Source: Parabacteroides distasonis (GTDB lineage Bacteria; Bacteroidota; Bacteroidia; Bacteroidales; Tannerellaceae). From it: a stretch of DNA of 53,431 bases. Below are positions 9,225-17,356 of the stretch, piece by piece (position 1 is the first letter of the stretch; each line of letters opens with the position of its first letter). The notes beneath the pieces were generated by a model. The model did no database searches, was not told the origin of the DNA, and saw nothing but the letters and a program-made list of their open reading frames with translations. The DNA lies in contig JAFBIU010000023.1 in NCBI GenBank assembly GCA_021531775.1, positions 1-53,431 of the forward strand, in the 5' to 3' direction. Both the position numbers and the translations under genes were made by a program.

Positions 9225-12200
9225 TTAGAATGTAGCATTGATTGTGAACGTATAGCTTGCCACATACGGGCTAACCGAACGAATCATGAACTGAGAGGAT
9301 GAAGTACCACGCATAGATTCCGGATTGAAGTTGTTCGGCAGTGAGTTCAGCAAGTAACCCAAGTTACGTCCTGAAGCAGTCAGACTCAAGCCCTTAGAAC
9401 CGATCTTCTTGCAGAATTCAGCCGGTACACGATAGCTAACGGCAACCTCACGCAATGCGATGTAGTTCAACTCCTTGAACCAGCTGTCGTTGACTGTACC
9501 TGTACTCCATGCGTTGTTCCAGTAAGTCCAAGATGTACCGTGCTGCGGGTCAACGATACCCTTTTCATACAATGCCTGGTATGTTTCACCACCAGCAGCC
9601 ACTGTATAGTCGCCCTTCGGAGTGCTCAATACCTCACCACCCATGATGATACCGTTCGGAATCATACCATCGTGGTAAGTCTTGCCATCCCAAATAGAGG
9701 TAAAGGTCATACCGCCATTCTCTGTATCACGCCACTTCAAAGACTCTTCTGTGTAACCATAAGCGGTACCATATTTTGAACCGTAGATAGCTACATAACC
9801 ACCGAAGCGCATATCCAATTGAGCACGCAAGCTCCAGTTCTTCCAGCTGAGGCTGGTGTTGATACCGCCTAAGAACTTCGGCTGCATAGAACCGATTTCC
9901 TTAACTTCACCTGAACGCTCGTTATAGACAGCGTGCATGTTGTTGTAGTTGTAGTAAGCTGTTGACAAAACGGGCAGACCACTCTTCTCATCGATCTTCA
10001 CGCCTGAGTCAGACATCAGCAAACCATATTCACCACCGACCTTAGCCACAGATCCGATACGGTAGTTACCATAGTTCGGCATACCGGTCAATGTGATGTA
10101 GTCGGCTACATTCTCGTGCAATTCAACAATCTTAGAACGGTTACGTGTGAACGTAAAGTTCAAATCCCATGTCCAATCCTTGTTCTGGAACGGAGTTGTA
10201 TTCAACGCAATTTCAATACCCTGGTTCTGGATGTTACCGGCATTGATCAACTGCTGGTTGATACCTGACAACCAAGGAACATCGATGGTCATGATCTGAT
10301 CCTTCGTATTTTCCTTATAGTAAGTAGCATCGATACCGATACGGTTGTTGATGAAGCGCCAGTCCAAACCGATTTCCCAAGAGTTCTTACGCTCCGGTTT
10401 CAAGTTCTGGCTGTATGCCTTCTTCGGAATTTCCAAACCGTATGTATTACCAGAATCGGTTGTAGCAGAGATAATGCTATAAGCCGTATTGATTGAATAA
10501 GCATCCGTATCGTTACCTACCTGTGCCCAAGAACCACGGATCTTAGCAAAAGAGATCCATTCGGGCAACTGATCGCGGAAGGTTTCGTGGATCAACCAAG
10601 AAGCAGATACTGACGGATAGAAGAATGAGTGAGTACCGTGACCATCGGCATAAACCAATGCTGAAGACCAGTCGTTACGTCCTGTCACATCCAAGAAGAT
10701 CTGATCCTTATAGCTAACACCAGCCTGTGCAGCAATAGAGAGGATGGTCTTTTCACCACTCAATCTACCTGTATAAGAAATGGGGTTCTTAGAGTTGCCA
10801 ATGAAATACTGACCCGGTACGATCAAACCACCATTGGTGCTTTCACTCATTTCCTGGATGAAGTTGTGATAATATTCACCACGGATGAAACCGTTAACGG
10901 TCCAGTCACCGAATGTCTTGTTACCAGTGAAGTTGACGTTCAAGTTCGTCTGCTCCTTCGTGTACAATCCCATGCGATAAGCACCACCATCGTTGGCATA
11001 ACCTTGACCCAATTCCTTGGCTTCGTTACGTTTGTAGTAGTAGTTATAGTTACCTTCGGCTGTAAACTTCAACCATTCAGTCAAGTTAGCTGTTAACTTC
11101 ATGCTCGGACGAACAGAAGTCTCCTTCTGGGTATATTCGTTTTCATACAAGCTGAACCATACGCTACGACCCGGTGCATTACCGTAATCATCACCGTAAG
11201 CTACGTCTGCCAAACCACCGTGAGCACCTTTGTAACGGCTTCTCCAGTAGCGGGTGTCGTACATACGAGTCCAAGTACCATCGATGAAGTACTCACCAAA
11301 GTTGGTTTCACCACCCTTCGGAGTAGAGTTGGCGAATGCCACCTGAGCCTCCAATTCTACATCTTTAGAAATCTTGTGAGATGCTTTAGCCAACAAAGAG
11401 ATACGGTCGAACTGGTTGTTCGGAGTGGTACCTGTTGCATGGCGATAAGACATAGAGGTATAGAATGTTGTGGTTTCGTTACCACCCTGGATAGAAAGGT
11501 TGGTGTTAGAGTTGAAACCATTGTCATAAGCATCCGTAAAGTTGTTTTCCTTTGCACTATAGGGAACCATCGTATAGTCGTAGTACTCGATCGGCTGGCC
11601 GTCGAATGCCGGACCGAACTGACGGGAAGTAGTACCGATTACTGTACGCTGACCGCTTGAATTCAACTTGAACTGGTTGGTATCCCACTGGATATAGTTA
11701 CCAGATGCATCTGTTTCATAAAAGATGTTACCGGCATATTGTCCGTTACCATACTTGTTCTGCAGGCTCGGTCCACCATATACATGGTCAATACCTAATG
11801 TCTGAGAGAAGCTGATACCCAAACCTTGGCCACCCTTACCACTCTTGGTCGTGATCACGACTGCACCATTCAAACCGCGAGAACCGTACAAAGCTGTTGC
11901 GGCTGCACCCTTCAAGACTGATACAGAAGCGAAGTCGTCCGGGTTCAAGTTCTTCAACTCATTACCCCAGTCCTTATCGGTTGTACTCCAGTCGGCATCA
12001 CCATTCTTTACACCGTTATCCATGATCACACCATCGATGACATAGATCGGCTGGTTGTTGCTACCCAATGTAGAGGCACCACGGATCAAGATCTTCGAAG
12101 AACCGAACAAACCACCGTCACCAGAGGAGATATCCACACCGGCCACCTTACCTTGCAAAGCTGATACCGGGTTGATCACATTCGTATTCAACTCTTCGCC

Positions 12201-12629
12201 CTTCATTTCCGTTACGGCATAACCCAGGGCTTTCGTGGCACGTTTCATACCCAAAGCGGTCACGACAACTTCGTCCAATTTCTGAGTATCTTCGGCTAAC
12301 TTGACTGAGAGAGTTGCTTCTCCATTGTAAGCTACATCCTGAGTAGCGTAACCAATGAAAGAGATCTGGATGATGTCACCTTTCTTGACACCTTCCAATG
12401 TGAAATTACCGTCCATGTCGGTAATTGTACCGTTTGTAGTTCCTTTAACTACTACAGATGCACCGGCAACAGGGCCGAAATCATCTTCTACTGTACCGGT
12501 CACTTTTCCGTCTTGCTGGGAAATAGCGGTACTTGGCTTGTCAGGTACCAGGTCTGCGTACACGCCCATCGGGAATGACAACGCGCCGGCGACAAGAATC
12601 AGACTGACAGGTTTGAAGTTTTTCAACAT
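9225..12629 (-). CDS. SusC/RagA-family TonB-dependent outer membrane transporter
   Basis: A 1134-residue outer membrane importer that works with the SusD-like partner and is energised by TonB. In order: signal peptide (residues 1-25), a carboxypeptidase-regulatory-like beta domain (VTGTVEDDFGPVAGASVVVKG, about 43-120), the TonB-box/linker region LDEVVVTALGMKR, the plug domain with SusC signature DGVIMDNG and VSVLKGAAATALYGSRGLNG, then the 22-strand barrel ending in aromatic TFTINATF. It is first in its operon; a weak promoter box lies at 12761-12768. Family membership is clear; ligand is unknown. Confidence 0.95.
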   Translation of the reverse strand: MLKNFKPVSLILVAGALSFPMGVYADLVPDKPSTAISQQDGKVTGTVEDDFGPVAGASVVVKGTTNGTITDMDGNFTLEGVKKGDIIQISFIGYATQDVAYNGEATLSVKLAEDTQKLDEVVVTALGMKRATKALGYAVTEMKGEELNTNVINPVSALQGKVAGVDISSGDGGLFGSSKILIRGASTLGSNNQPIYVIDGVIMDNGVKNGDADWSTTDKDWGNELKNLNPDDFASVSVLKGAAATALYGSRGLNGAVVITTKSGKGGQGLGISFSQTLGIDHVYGGPSLQNKYGNGQYAGNIFYETDASGNYIQWDTNQFKLNSSGQRTVIGTTSRQFGPAFDGQPIEYYDYTMVPYSAKENNFTDAYDNGFNSNTNLSIQGGNETTTFYTSMSYRHATGTTPNNQFDRISLLAKASHKISKDVELEAQVAFANSTPKGGETNFGEYFIDGTWTRMYDTRYWRSRYKGAHGGLADVAYGDDYGNAPGRSVWFSLYENEYTQKETSVRPSMKLTANLTEWLKFTAEGNYNYYYKRNEAKELGQGYANDGGAYRMGLYTKEQTNLNVNFTGNKTFGDWTVNGFIRGEYYHNFIQEMSESTNGGLIVPGQYFIGNSKNPISYTGRLSGEKTILSIAAQAGVSYKDQIFLDVTGRNDWSSALVYADGHGTHSFFYPSVSASWLIHETFRDQLPEWISFAKIRGSWAQVGNDTDAYSINTAYSIISATTDSGNTYGLEIPKKAYSQNLKPERKNSWEIGLDWRFINNRIGIDATYYKENTKDQIMTIDVPWLSGINQQLINAGNIQNQGIEIALNTTPFQNKDWTWDLNFTFTRNRSKIVELHENVADYITLTGMPNYGNYRIGSVAKVGGEYGLLMSDSGVKIDEKSGLPVLSTAYYNYNNMHAVYNERSGEVKEIGSMQPKFLGGINTSLSWKNWSLRAQLDMRFGGYVAIYGSKYGTAYGYTEESLKWRDTENGGMTFTSIWDGKTYHDGMIPNGIIMGGEVLSTPKGDYTVAAGGETYQALYEKGIVDPQHGTSWTYWNNAWSTGTVNDSWFKELNYIALREVAVSYRVPAEFCKKIGSKGLSLTASGRNLGYLLNSLPNNFNPESMRGTSSSQFMIRSVSPYVASYTFTINATF

Positions 12630-12760
12630 AACATCATTATTATTTTATTATAATTGGCTATAGCGTTTGCAGTACTTTTATATATGTATATAAGTATTGA
12701 CGTTTCCCTTTCATTTGATCAGGCTGCATAACCAACCGAATTAAATGTTTTAATTGGTGG

Positions 12761-12768
12761 CAAATGTA
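12761..12768 (-). promoter_or_regulatory. Possible -7 box of the first SusC operon
   Basis: TACATTTG on the minus strand matches TAnnTTTG, about 130 bases upstream of the SusC start. No TTTG occurs at the expected distance, which would fit a promoter that needs an activator or an alternative sigma factor. Confidence 0.35.
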
Positions 12769-12876
12769 TATAAATTTATTTTACCAGCCATGCAAAACCT
12801 AAATTATCTGCAATTTTTTTTACCTATGCACGTTTTTACATTTCTTTCCATGCTGTCACACCTCCATACAGTGTAT

Positions 12877-12914
12877 GCAGTGAGACCACTCCCGCGCAGT
12901 AAGACCTCTCCCGC
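12877..12914 (+). repeat. Two tandem 19-bp imperfect repeats
   Basis: Units 12877-12895 and 12896-12914 are 19 bases each and differ at two positions (GCAGTGAGACC... and GCAGTAAGACC..., both ending CCCGC). They lie in the non-coding stretch between the SusC promoter and tRNA-Pro. I see no gene in 12630-13008. Function unknown. Confidence 0.6.
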
Positions 12915-13008
12915 ATAGATGTGGGAAAGATAATTGATAGATCCATTTCATTGCCGGGGCTGTCTCGACATAAGGAGAGCTCGGGTGTTTTCACCGAAAG
13001 TGAGAAAT

Positions 13009-13046
13009 AAAAAAAGCATCGATAACCTTTCGATTACCGATGCTTT
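13009..13046 (-). terminator. Terminator of tRNA-Pro
   Basis: Minus-strand RNA forms a 13-bp stem (13034-13046 with 13013-13025, one G-U pair) around GCAUCG, followed by seven uridines that overlap the stem base. It begins 7 bases after the tRNA 3' end. Confidence 0.75.
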
Positions 13047-13052
13047 GACCAG

Positions 13053-13127
13053 TCGGGGTGACTGGATTCGAACCAGCGACCACACGCCCCCCAGACGCGT
13101 ACTCTAACCGGGCTGAGCTACACCCCG
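13053..13127 (-). tRNA. tRNA-Pro (GGG)
   Basis: A full cloverleaf on the minus strand: acceptor CGGGGTG/CACCCCG, D arm beginning GCTC, anticodon loop CTGGGGG with anticodon GGG, and T arm GCTGG-TTCGAAT-CCAGT. Discriminator base A at 13053; the CCA tail is not encoded. It has its own promoter (13145-13176) and terminator. Confidence 0.93.
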
Positions 13128-13144
13128 TTTTTGTTTAACGGGTG

Positions 13145-13176
13145 CAAAGATAGAGCTTCTATTTGAACTGTGCAAG
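13145..13176 (-). promoter_or_regulatory. Promoter of tRNA-Pro
   Basis: Minus-strand CTTG (13176-13173), 20 bases, then TATCTTTG (13152-13145). This is close to the Bacteroides consensus and ends 18 bases before the tRNA 5' end. Confidence 0.65.
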
Positions 13177-13681
13177 TTTTTGGATGACTTTTTTCTTCTA
13201 CGTACCTAAAAACAGGGGGCACATACGATACAAGCGCTTTATTTTTCCGCTGAATTACTTGGATTTAGCTTGCAAAACTAGTATGTTTGCACTTGAAATA
13301 CATTTCTTGATTTGTATCCTATCTATTTCCAATCAAGATACAGACATAGATGCTTTCGTCAGCCATCCTTATTGGATGTTTACATGCCTACTGATTTCAA
13401 TTCTTTATGTATAGGTAATACAAGGGTGTCCGGACGTCGTCAAACGATCGCCTGACGGACATCAAGCAGTTGTCTGACGGAAGTCAAACGATCGTTTGAC
13501 GACATGCAACATACCTATGAATACCTTATCAAAAAGCTTAGAACCTATGTTCAATGTAGCTCTCAACCTATGTGCATCGACCTTCTATGCGTACTGCTTC
13601 AGCCATTGCAATCAAAATAATTACGATATTGCAAGCGTTATATCAAGAATAATCACTATTTTTGTTCCAAACATTAGGATT
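13177..13681. other. Non-coding stretch with repeats
   Basis: No convincing gene. A possible plus-strand promoter (TTGG at 13259, 19 bases, TATGTTTG at 13281-13288) would transcribe rightwards into the 22-bp repeats at 13440-13505. A TATTTTTG box at 13657-13664 lies 18 bases before the MNT gene start. The short frames here have no recognisable content. Confidence 0.5.
13440..13505 (+). repeat. Three tandem 22-bp palindromic repeats
   Basis: Units at 13440-13461, 13462-13483 and 13484-13505 share the pattern TCAA(A/G)C(G/A)(A/G)T(C/T)G then TGACG. Each is itself near-palindromic; 13483-13500 (GTCAAACGATCGTTTGAC) is a perfect 18-bp palindrome. It could be a multi-site operator or a Bacteroidales interspersed palindromic repeat. 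Lies between tRNA-Pro and the MNT gene. Confidence 0.7.
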
Positions 13682-13981
13682 ATGCATCTTATCGATCGAA
13701 ACATACAACAGATAATAGCCTTGTGTAAAAAATACAAGGTAAAGAGATTATATGCCTTTGGTTCGATACTTACTCCCAAATTCAATGATCAAAGCGATAT
13801 TGATCTGGCCGTTGATTTCAACGATCAAGAGATACCCGACATGTTCGAGCATTTTTTTGACTTCATCTATGAGCTGGAAACTCTTTTGGGGCGGAAAGTT
13901 GACTTGGTTGATCAATCAGCCATTAGAAACAGTTACTTCCAAAAAGAATTGAATTCAACAAAGAAACTGATCTATGGATAA
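13682..13981 (+). CDS. MNT-type minimal nucleotidyltransferase (antitoxin-like)
   Basis: A 99-residue protein of the minimal nucleotidyltransferase family, whose members pair with HEPN proteins and in the MntA-HepT system AMPylate the HEPN toxin. The Pol-beta motif is visible as FGS followed ten residues later by DID (FGSILTPKFNDQSDIDLAVDF), and a third acid lies in RKVDLVDQ. A longer frame opens at 13496, but its first 62 residues look non-coding, and a -7-like TATTTTTG at 13657-13664 favours the ATG at 13682. The expected HEPN partner directly downstream appears to be broken. Base composition is AT-rich. Confidence 0.75.
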   Translation: MHLIDRNIQQIIALCKKYKVKRLYAFGSILTPKFNDQSDIDLAVDFNDQEIPDMFEHFFDFIYELETLLGRKVDLVDQSAIRNSYFQKELNSTKKLIYG

Positions 13982-14055
13982 AAGATCCATATTTTGATAA
14001 GTTAGAACTCTTGGACTATGTGTCAGGATTATCACTTGGAGAACCTAAGTCATGA
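13974..14055 (+). pseudogene. Possible remnant of a HEPN partner gene
   Basis: An ATG at 13974 overlaps the MNT stop codon by 8 bases, the usual arrangement of MNT-HEPN pairs. It reads MDKRSIF and stops. Removing one A near 13983 gives MDKDPYFDKLELLDYVSGLS before a second stop at 14053. Both are too short for a HEPN protein (about 110-130 residues). The reading is suggestive, not proven. Confidence 0.25.
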
Positions 14056-14347
14056 AACTATTTTTTACATAGTGTGTTATTTGGACACCTCAAGAAATAA
14101 ACAATGTTAATATGGAGAAGATTTATGTCGAAAAAGTATGTCGCATAACATAAAACCTCTATATTTGCATCGTGTTTTTCATGGTATTAGATTTAAGGTT
14201 AACAATTGAAATTGGCTGTCCGGGATGGATGGCCTTTTCTTTTTTATAGAGTTAGCTATCTATTCCAAAATAAGTGCGTACATTTACACGCATAAACCCA
14301 TACATATTATATATATGTACATATATACATTAGATAGATTAGAGACG
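14056..14347. other. Upstream region of the TPR-DUF3626-Fic operon
   Basis: No gene seen. A TATATTTG box (14160-14167, plus strand) is a candidate -7 element about 180 bases before the TPR gene; no TTTG at the canonical distance. The stretch is AT-rich, with a TATATATG-type run at 14310-14330. Confidence 0.35.
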
Positions 14348-15172
14348 ATGAGAAGATTGATTGGTATATTCATGATCTGCCTTTGCGCCACCATCAACGG
14401 TTGGGGACAGACCTACGAAGAGTGGGTCGGCAAAAGTTACGACTATGTAGAACAAGAAAACTGGGTGGCCGCAGAAGAGTGTTTGCGCTCGGCCATGCGG
14501 ATGGAACCGGCCAATCCGGCCAACTATGCACTCCTGACCAACCTGGGAACCATCCAACGGAGACAGGGAAAGTTCGAGGATGCCATCATCTCCTATACGG
14601 CTTCGTTGAGTCGCGAGCCACAGAACCAACTTATTTTAGAGAATCGGGCTTCCCTTTATGCCGAGATGGGCGAGGTGGAAAAGGCCATCAACGACTATAC
14701 CACATTATTGCTGACTGATCCCAATCAGCAGGAGTCGCTTTATGCCCGTGGCCTGCTCTACCTGCAACAACGCAACTTCATTTTGGCGGAAGAGGATTTC
14801 GACAAGCTCTTGTCGGTCAACGAGAAGTCGGTCAAAGCACGTTTGGGCTTTGCGGTATTGGAGAAACTTCGTGGCAATTATGACGAAAGCGAACGTATCT
14901 ATAACTATCTGATCAGCGAACAGCCCCACAGTATGTTGCTCTATGAAGGACGGGCCGACCTGTATTTCATGATGGGTAAGAATGCCCGGGCCATGGCTGA
15001 CATCAACAAGGTATTCAGTGAGAGCAAACCGACTGCCTCGCTCTATGTGTTGCGTGGGAAGGTGAAGCTGGCCCAATATGAAAAAGAATCGGCCTCGATG
15101 GATTTTGAAAAGGCCCGTAACATGGGGTATGACAAAAAGGTGATCGACGAGCTGATGAAAATGACTAAATAA
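14348..15172 (+). CDS. Secreted TPR-repeat protein
   Basis: A 274-residue protein with a signal peptide (MRRLIGIFMICLCATINGWG, cleavage before QTYEEW), followed by about six tetratricopeptide repeats, e.g. ANYALLTNLGTIQRRQGKFE and LILENRASLYAEMGEVEKAI. TPR proteins act as scaffolds. The start at 14348 is chosen because the signal peptide begins there; the frame is open further upstream (to 14225) but without coding character. It ends 6 bases before the DUF3626-like gene and should be in one operon with it and the Fic gene. A periplasmic protein with two probably cytoplasmic enzymes is an odd grouping. Confidence 0.85.
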   Translation: MRRLIGIFMICLCATINGWGQTYEEWVGKSYDYVEQENWVAAEECLRSAMRMEPANPANYALLTNLGTIQRRQGKFEDAIISYTASLSREPQNQLILENRASLYAEMGEVEKAINDYTTLLLTDPNQQESLYARGLLYLQQRNFILAEEDFDKLLSVNEKSVKARLGFAVLEKLRGNYDESERIYNYLISEQPHSMLLYEGRADLYFMMGKNARAMADINKVFSESKPTASLYVLRGKVKLAQYEKESASMDFEKARNMGYDKKVIDELMKMTK

Positions 15173-15178
15173 TCAGGA

Positions 15179-16024
15179 ATGAAGCATATGGAACCTCGTA
15201 CACTTTTGAAATTTGATGCCTATCAGGATCGGTATTACCGAAAGCTGATGCAACTCCCCTATTTCGATCTGGTGCATCCGATTGTCGAGCAATTCATCCG
15301 TCAGATTGTTGCCCAAGGAGCCTTCTGTATGCGCGTCACGCCCAAAGTGCTGGCACAGATCTTGGCAGACGGATATATCCGGAATAAGATGGAGTTGCCG
15401 GATGAGAACCCCAAAGGAGAAAACAAACCCATACGCAAAGAGGTGGTCCGCATGATGTTCGGTCAAGATCCGGAGATTCTCCAACCGGCCGAATTTCATA
15501 AGTATGGCTATCTCTCGTCCAGTCAGGTACGACAGGATCTCTTGTGGAACTATAGTCTGGTTTATCAGTTTGGGTCTGTCCTGATCACCTTACGGAAAGA
15601 TCGGATGATGCATCGGACAACCCTCTGTTTCGGTGATTCGCTCAATTTTGGAGCCTGCGGATTGATGATACCGACTCGGGTGGATCGGGTAAAGGCCACC
15701 TGCATTCTCGGCCTGAAACATGCCGACTCGCTCATTCCTGCTCCTACCCATCCGTTGGATCTGTATGGTTATATAGCTCAGAAAATCAGAGAAGGGCAGT
15801 TGACAGAGAAGAATTTCATCAAGTTGGAGGATATTACGCGCGACGGTCCTCCCCTCTTCCAGTTCTTCGAACTGCAGTACCATGGACGGATCGACCTCCT
15901 CAAGGACATCGAACGGATCGATGCCACCTTGGAACGTCCCCAGGATAAGGAGCTTCTGACGGCTCTCCAACCTCAGTTGGAGGAGATTGGGATTCCCTTC
16001 AAGATTTGGGAAACGATCATTTAA
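15179..16024 (+). CDS. DUF3626-like (ADP-ribosyltransferase-fold-like) protein
   Basis: A 281-residue cytoplasmic protein. The segment 102-150, KYGYL...YQFGS...LITLRKDRMMHRTTLCFGDS, matches my memory of the DUF3626 pattern (YG, then FGS, then RTT, then GDS), and CMRVTPKVLAQILADGYIRN fits its N-terminal part. DUF3626 has been discussed as related to the ADP-ribosyltransferase fold; I cannot confirm a catalytic triad here. It starts 6 bases after the TPR gene and ends 30 bases before a Fic gene, so the three form an operon. ATG at 15179 or 15188 are equally possible starts. The family call is moderate. Confidence 0.55.
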   Translation: MKHMEPRTLLKFDAYQDRYYRKLMQLPYFDLVHPIVEQFIRQIVAQGAFCMRVTPKVLAQILADGYIRNKMELPDENPKGENKPIRKEVVRMMFGQDPEILQPAEFHKYGYLSSSQVRQDLLWNYSLVYQFGSVLITLRKDRMMHRTTLCFGDSLNFGACGLMIPTRVDRVKATCILGLKHADSLIPAPTHPLDLYGYIAQKIREGQLTEKNFIKLEDITRDGPPLFQFFELQYHGRIDLLKDIERIDATLERPQDKELLTALQPQLEEIGIPFKIWETII

Positions 16025-16054
16025 GGAAGTATTCATAAATATGGCTCATGCACT

Positions 16055-16627
16055 ATGTTTGAAGAAGAGATCAAAACATACGAGACCCTACGCGAAGCCT
16101 ACCATCAACAGGTTACTTCACGCATGAACCGGGAGGATCTGAAAGAGACCCATCGCATCTTGATGCAACACACCATTGCCTACAAGCATCCTGGGGCACA
16201 AGCTGGAGAATATACGGATATGGATATGGCAGCAGGTGATACCCTGTTTGGAGACCATGAGCAACTGATCGCCCGAGTGCCGAAACTGTTGCTGGCTACC
16301 CAAAAAGCGTTGGATGCCGACCAGGTTCATCCCCTGATTATCGCAAGTCGGTTTCATGGTTTCTATGAATACTTACATCCTTTCCGTGACGGTAATGGCC
16401 GGTTGGGACGACTTTTCGCCAACTACATTCTGCATTCGAAGGGACATCCGATCGTCATCATTACGAACGAGCGCAAGAATGAATACATTGATGCCCTTCG
16501 TTGCATCCGTACGGAGGGTACCGACGAATACCTCATCCACTTCTTTTTCCAAACGGCTATCTTGCGGATGCAACGGGAGATAGATGAGAAGAAGCGGCAG
16601 AACCGCTTCAAGCCCTTTCTCTTTTGA
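16055..16627 (+). CDS. Fic-family nucleotidyl (AMP) transferase
   Basis: A 190-residue Fic protein. The full catalytic motif HPFRDGNGRLGR occurs at residues 108-119 with His108 as the active base, and GDTLFGDHEQL resembles the target-docking flap. Fic enzymes usually transfer AMP from ATP to a hydroxyl side chain of a protein. I see no clear inhibitory S/T-xxx-E-G/N helix at either end, so control may come from a separate partner, possibly the upstream DUF3626-like gene. Last gene of the operon, 30 bases after it. The sequence ends FKPFLF. The family is certain; target and regulation are unknown. Confidence 0.9.
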   Translation: MFEEEIKTYETLREAYHQQVTSRMNREDLKETHRILMQHTIAYKHPGAQAGEYTDMDMAAGDTLFGDHEQLIARVPKLLLATQKALDADQVHPLIIASRFHGFYEYLHPFRDGNGRLGRLFANYILHSKGHPIVIITNERKNEYIDALRCIRTEGTDEYLIHFFFQTAILRMQREIDEKKRQNRFKPFLF

Positions 16628-16683
16628 GTCTTCAGCAGAAAATTCGTATCTTCGCCCATCATTTACTCATAAAAGCAATCGAT

Positions 16684-17119
16684 ATGAATCATACGTATAG
16701 GCATTTGTTCTGCTGGTTATTCGCCATGGTAAGTTGCTTATCGGGATTAAGCGCCCAATCTCCGGTCGATTATGTACGTCCGCAGATCGATTCCCATAAG
16801 TCCAGATGGTTTTATTTTTCATCCGCCTGCCGTCCGTTCGGTATGGTCAGCCTGAGTCCCGACACCTGGGTGAAAGGCTCCTGGAACTCCGGATACCTGT
16901 ATGACTCTACAGAGGTGCGTTGATGTACCCCACAACATCCAGGATCTCATCTATCTGATGGGCGGGAAAGCGGCCTTTGTAGAACGGTTGAACCAGCAGT
17001 TTGAATGGGCGGCTCCCAACCGTTTCATTACGGCACATGGGGCTCATGCCGAGAATTGGGTGGATTATGAGAACCAGCCCTCTTTGCACATGGCTCATCT
17101 GTTCAGTCAGAATGGCTGA
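16684..17119 (+). pseudogene. GH92 alpha-mannosidase remnant with internal deletion
   Basis: Two fragments of one GH92 gene lie end to end. The first (16684-16920) has a signal peptide ending LSAQSP and the GH92 N-terminus DYVRPQIDSHKSRWFYFSSA, CRPFGMVSLSPDTWVKG and WNSGYLYDSTEVR, then hits a stop at 16921. The second (about 16922-17119, another frame) reads VPHNIQDLIYLMGGKAAFVE and ENQPSLHMAHLFSQNG, which fit the far C-terminal catalytic region. Most of the roughly 750-residue enzyme is missing, so a large internal deletion joined the ends. It stops again where an inverted TPR fragment begins. Not functional. Confidence 0.8.
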
Positions 17120-17356
17120 TTGTAAAGCAACGAGATAGACAGGCATAGCATCCTCTTTCTTGTTGTCCGTTACCAATGAACGTCCTAAAAAGAGACCAGC
17201 TTCAGCCTGTTCTTTAGGTAATTGATGAGATTGAAAATAATCAAAAGCTATTTGCATTTGTGCAGGATAAGGCAATCGAGTATGCAAGGAATCAGCAATC
17301 CTTGCATACAACATACTCCATTGGACGGCCAAAGGCTCACTAAGTTCTTCAGAAAA
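17118..17356 (-). pseudogene. Fragment of a TPR-type protein gene
   Basis: Minus-strand coding debris without a start, in the same frame and directly after the GH16 stop codon. It reads PLAVQWSMLYARIADSLHTR, then QMQIAFDYFQSHQLPKEQAE and GLFLGRSLVTDNKKEDAMPV, typical of the N-terminal TPR region of Bacteroidales sensor or regulator proteins. It breaks off near 17118 at the head-to-head join with the GH92 remnant. Not functional. Confidence 0.6.

Noticed and set aside
13163-13414. 83-codon plus-strand frame after tRNA-Pro
   Set aside because: Starts inside the tRNA promoter, has no conserved pattern and no promoter of its own in the right place.
12841-13505. CRISPR array
   Set aside because: The 19-bp and 22-bp repeats are directly adjacent without spacers, few in number, and no cas genes are present.
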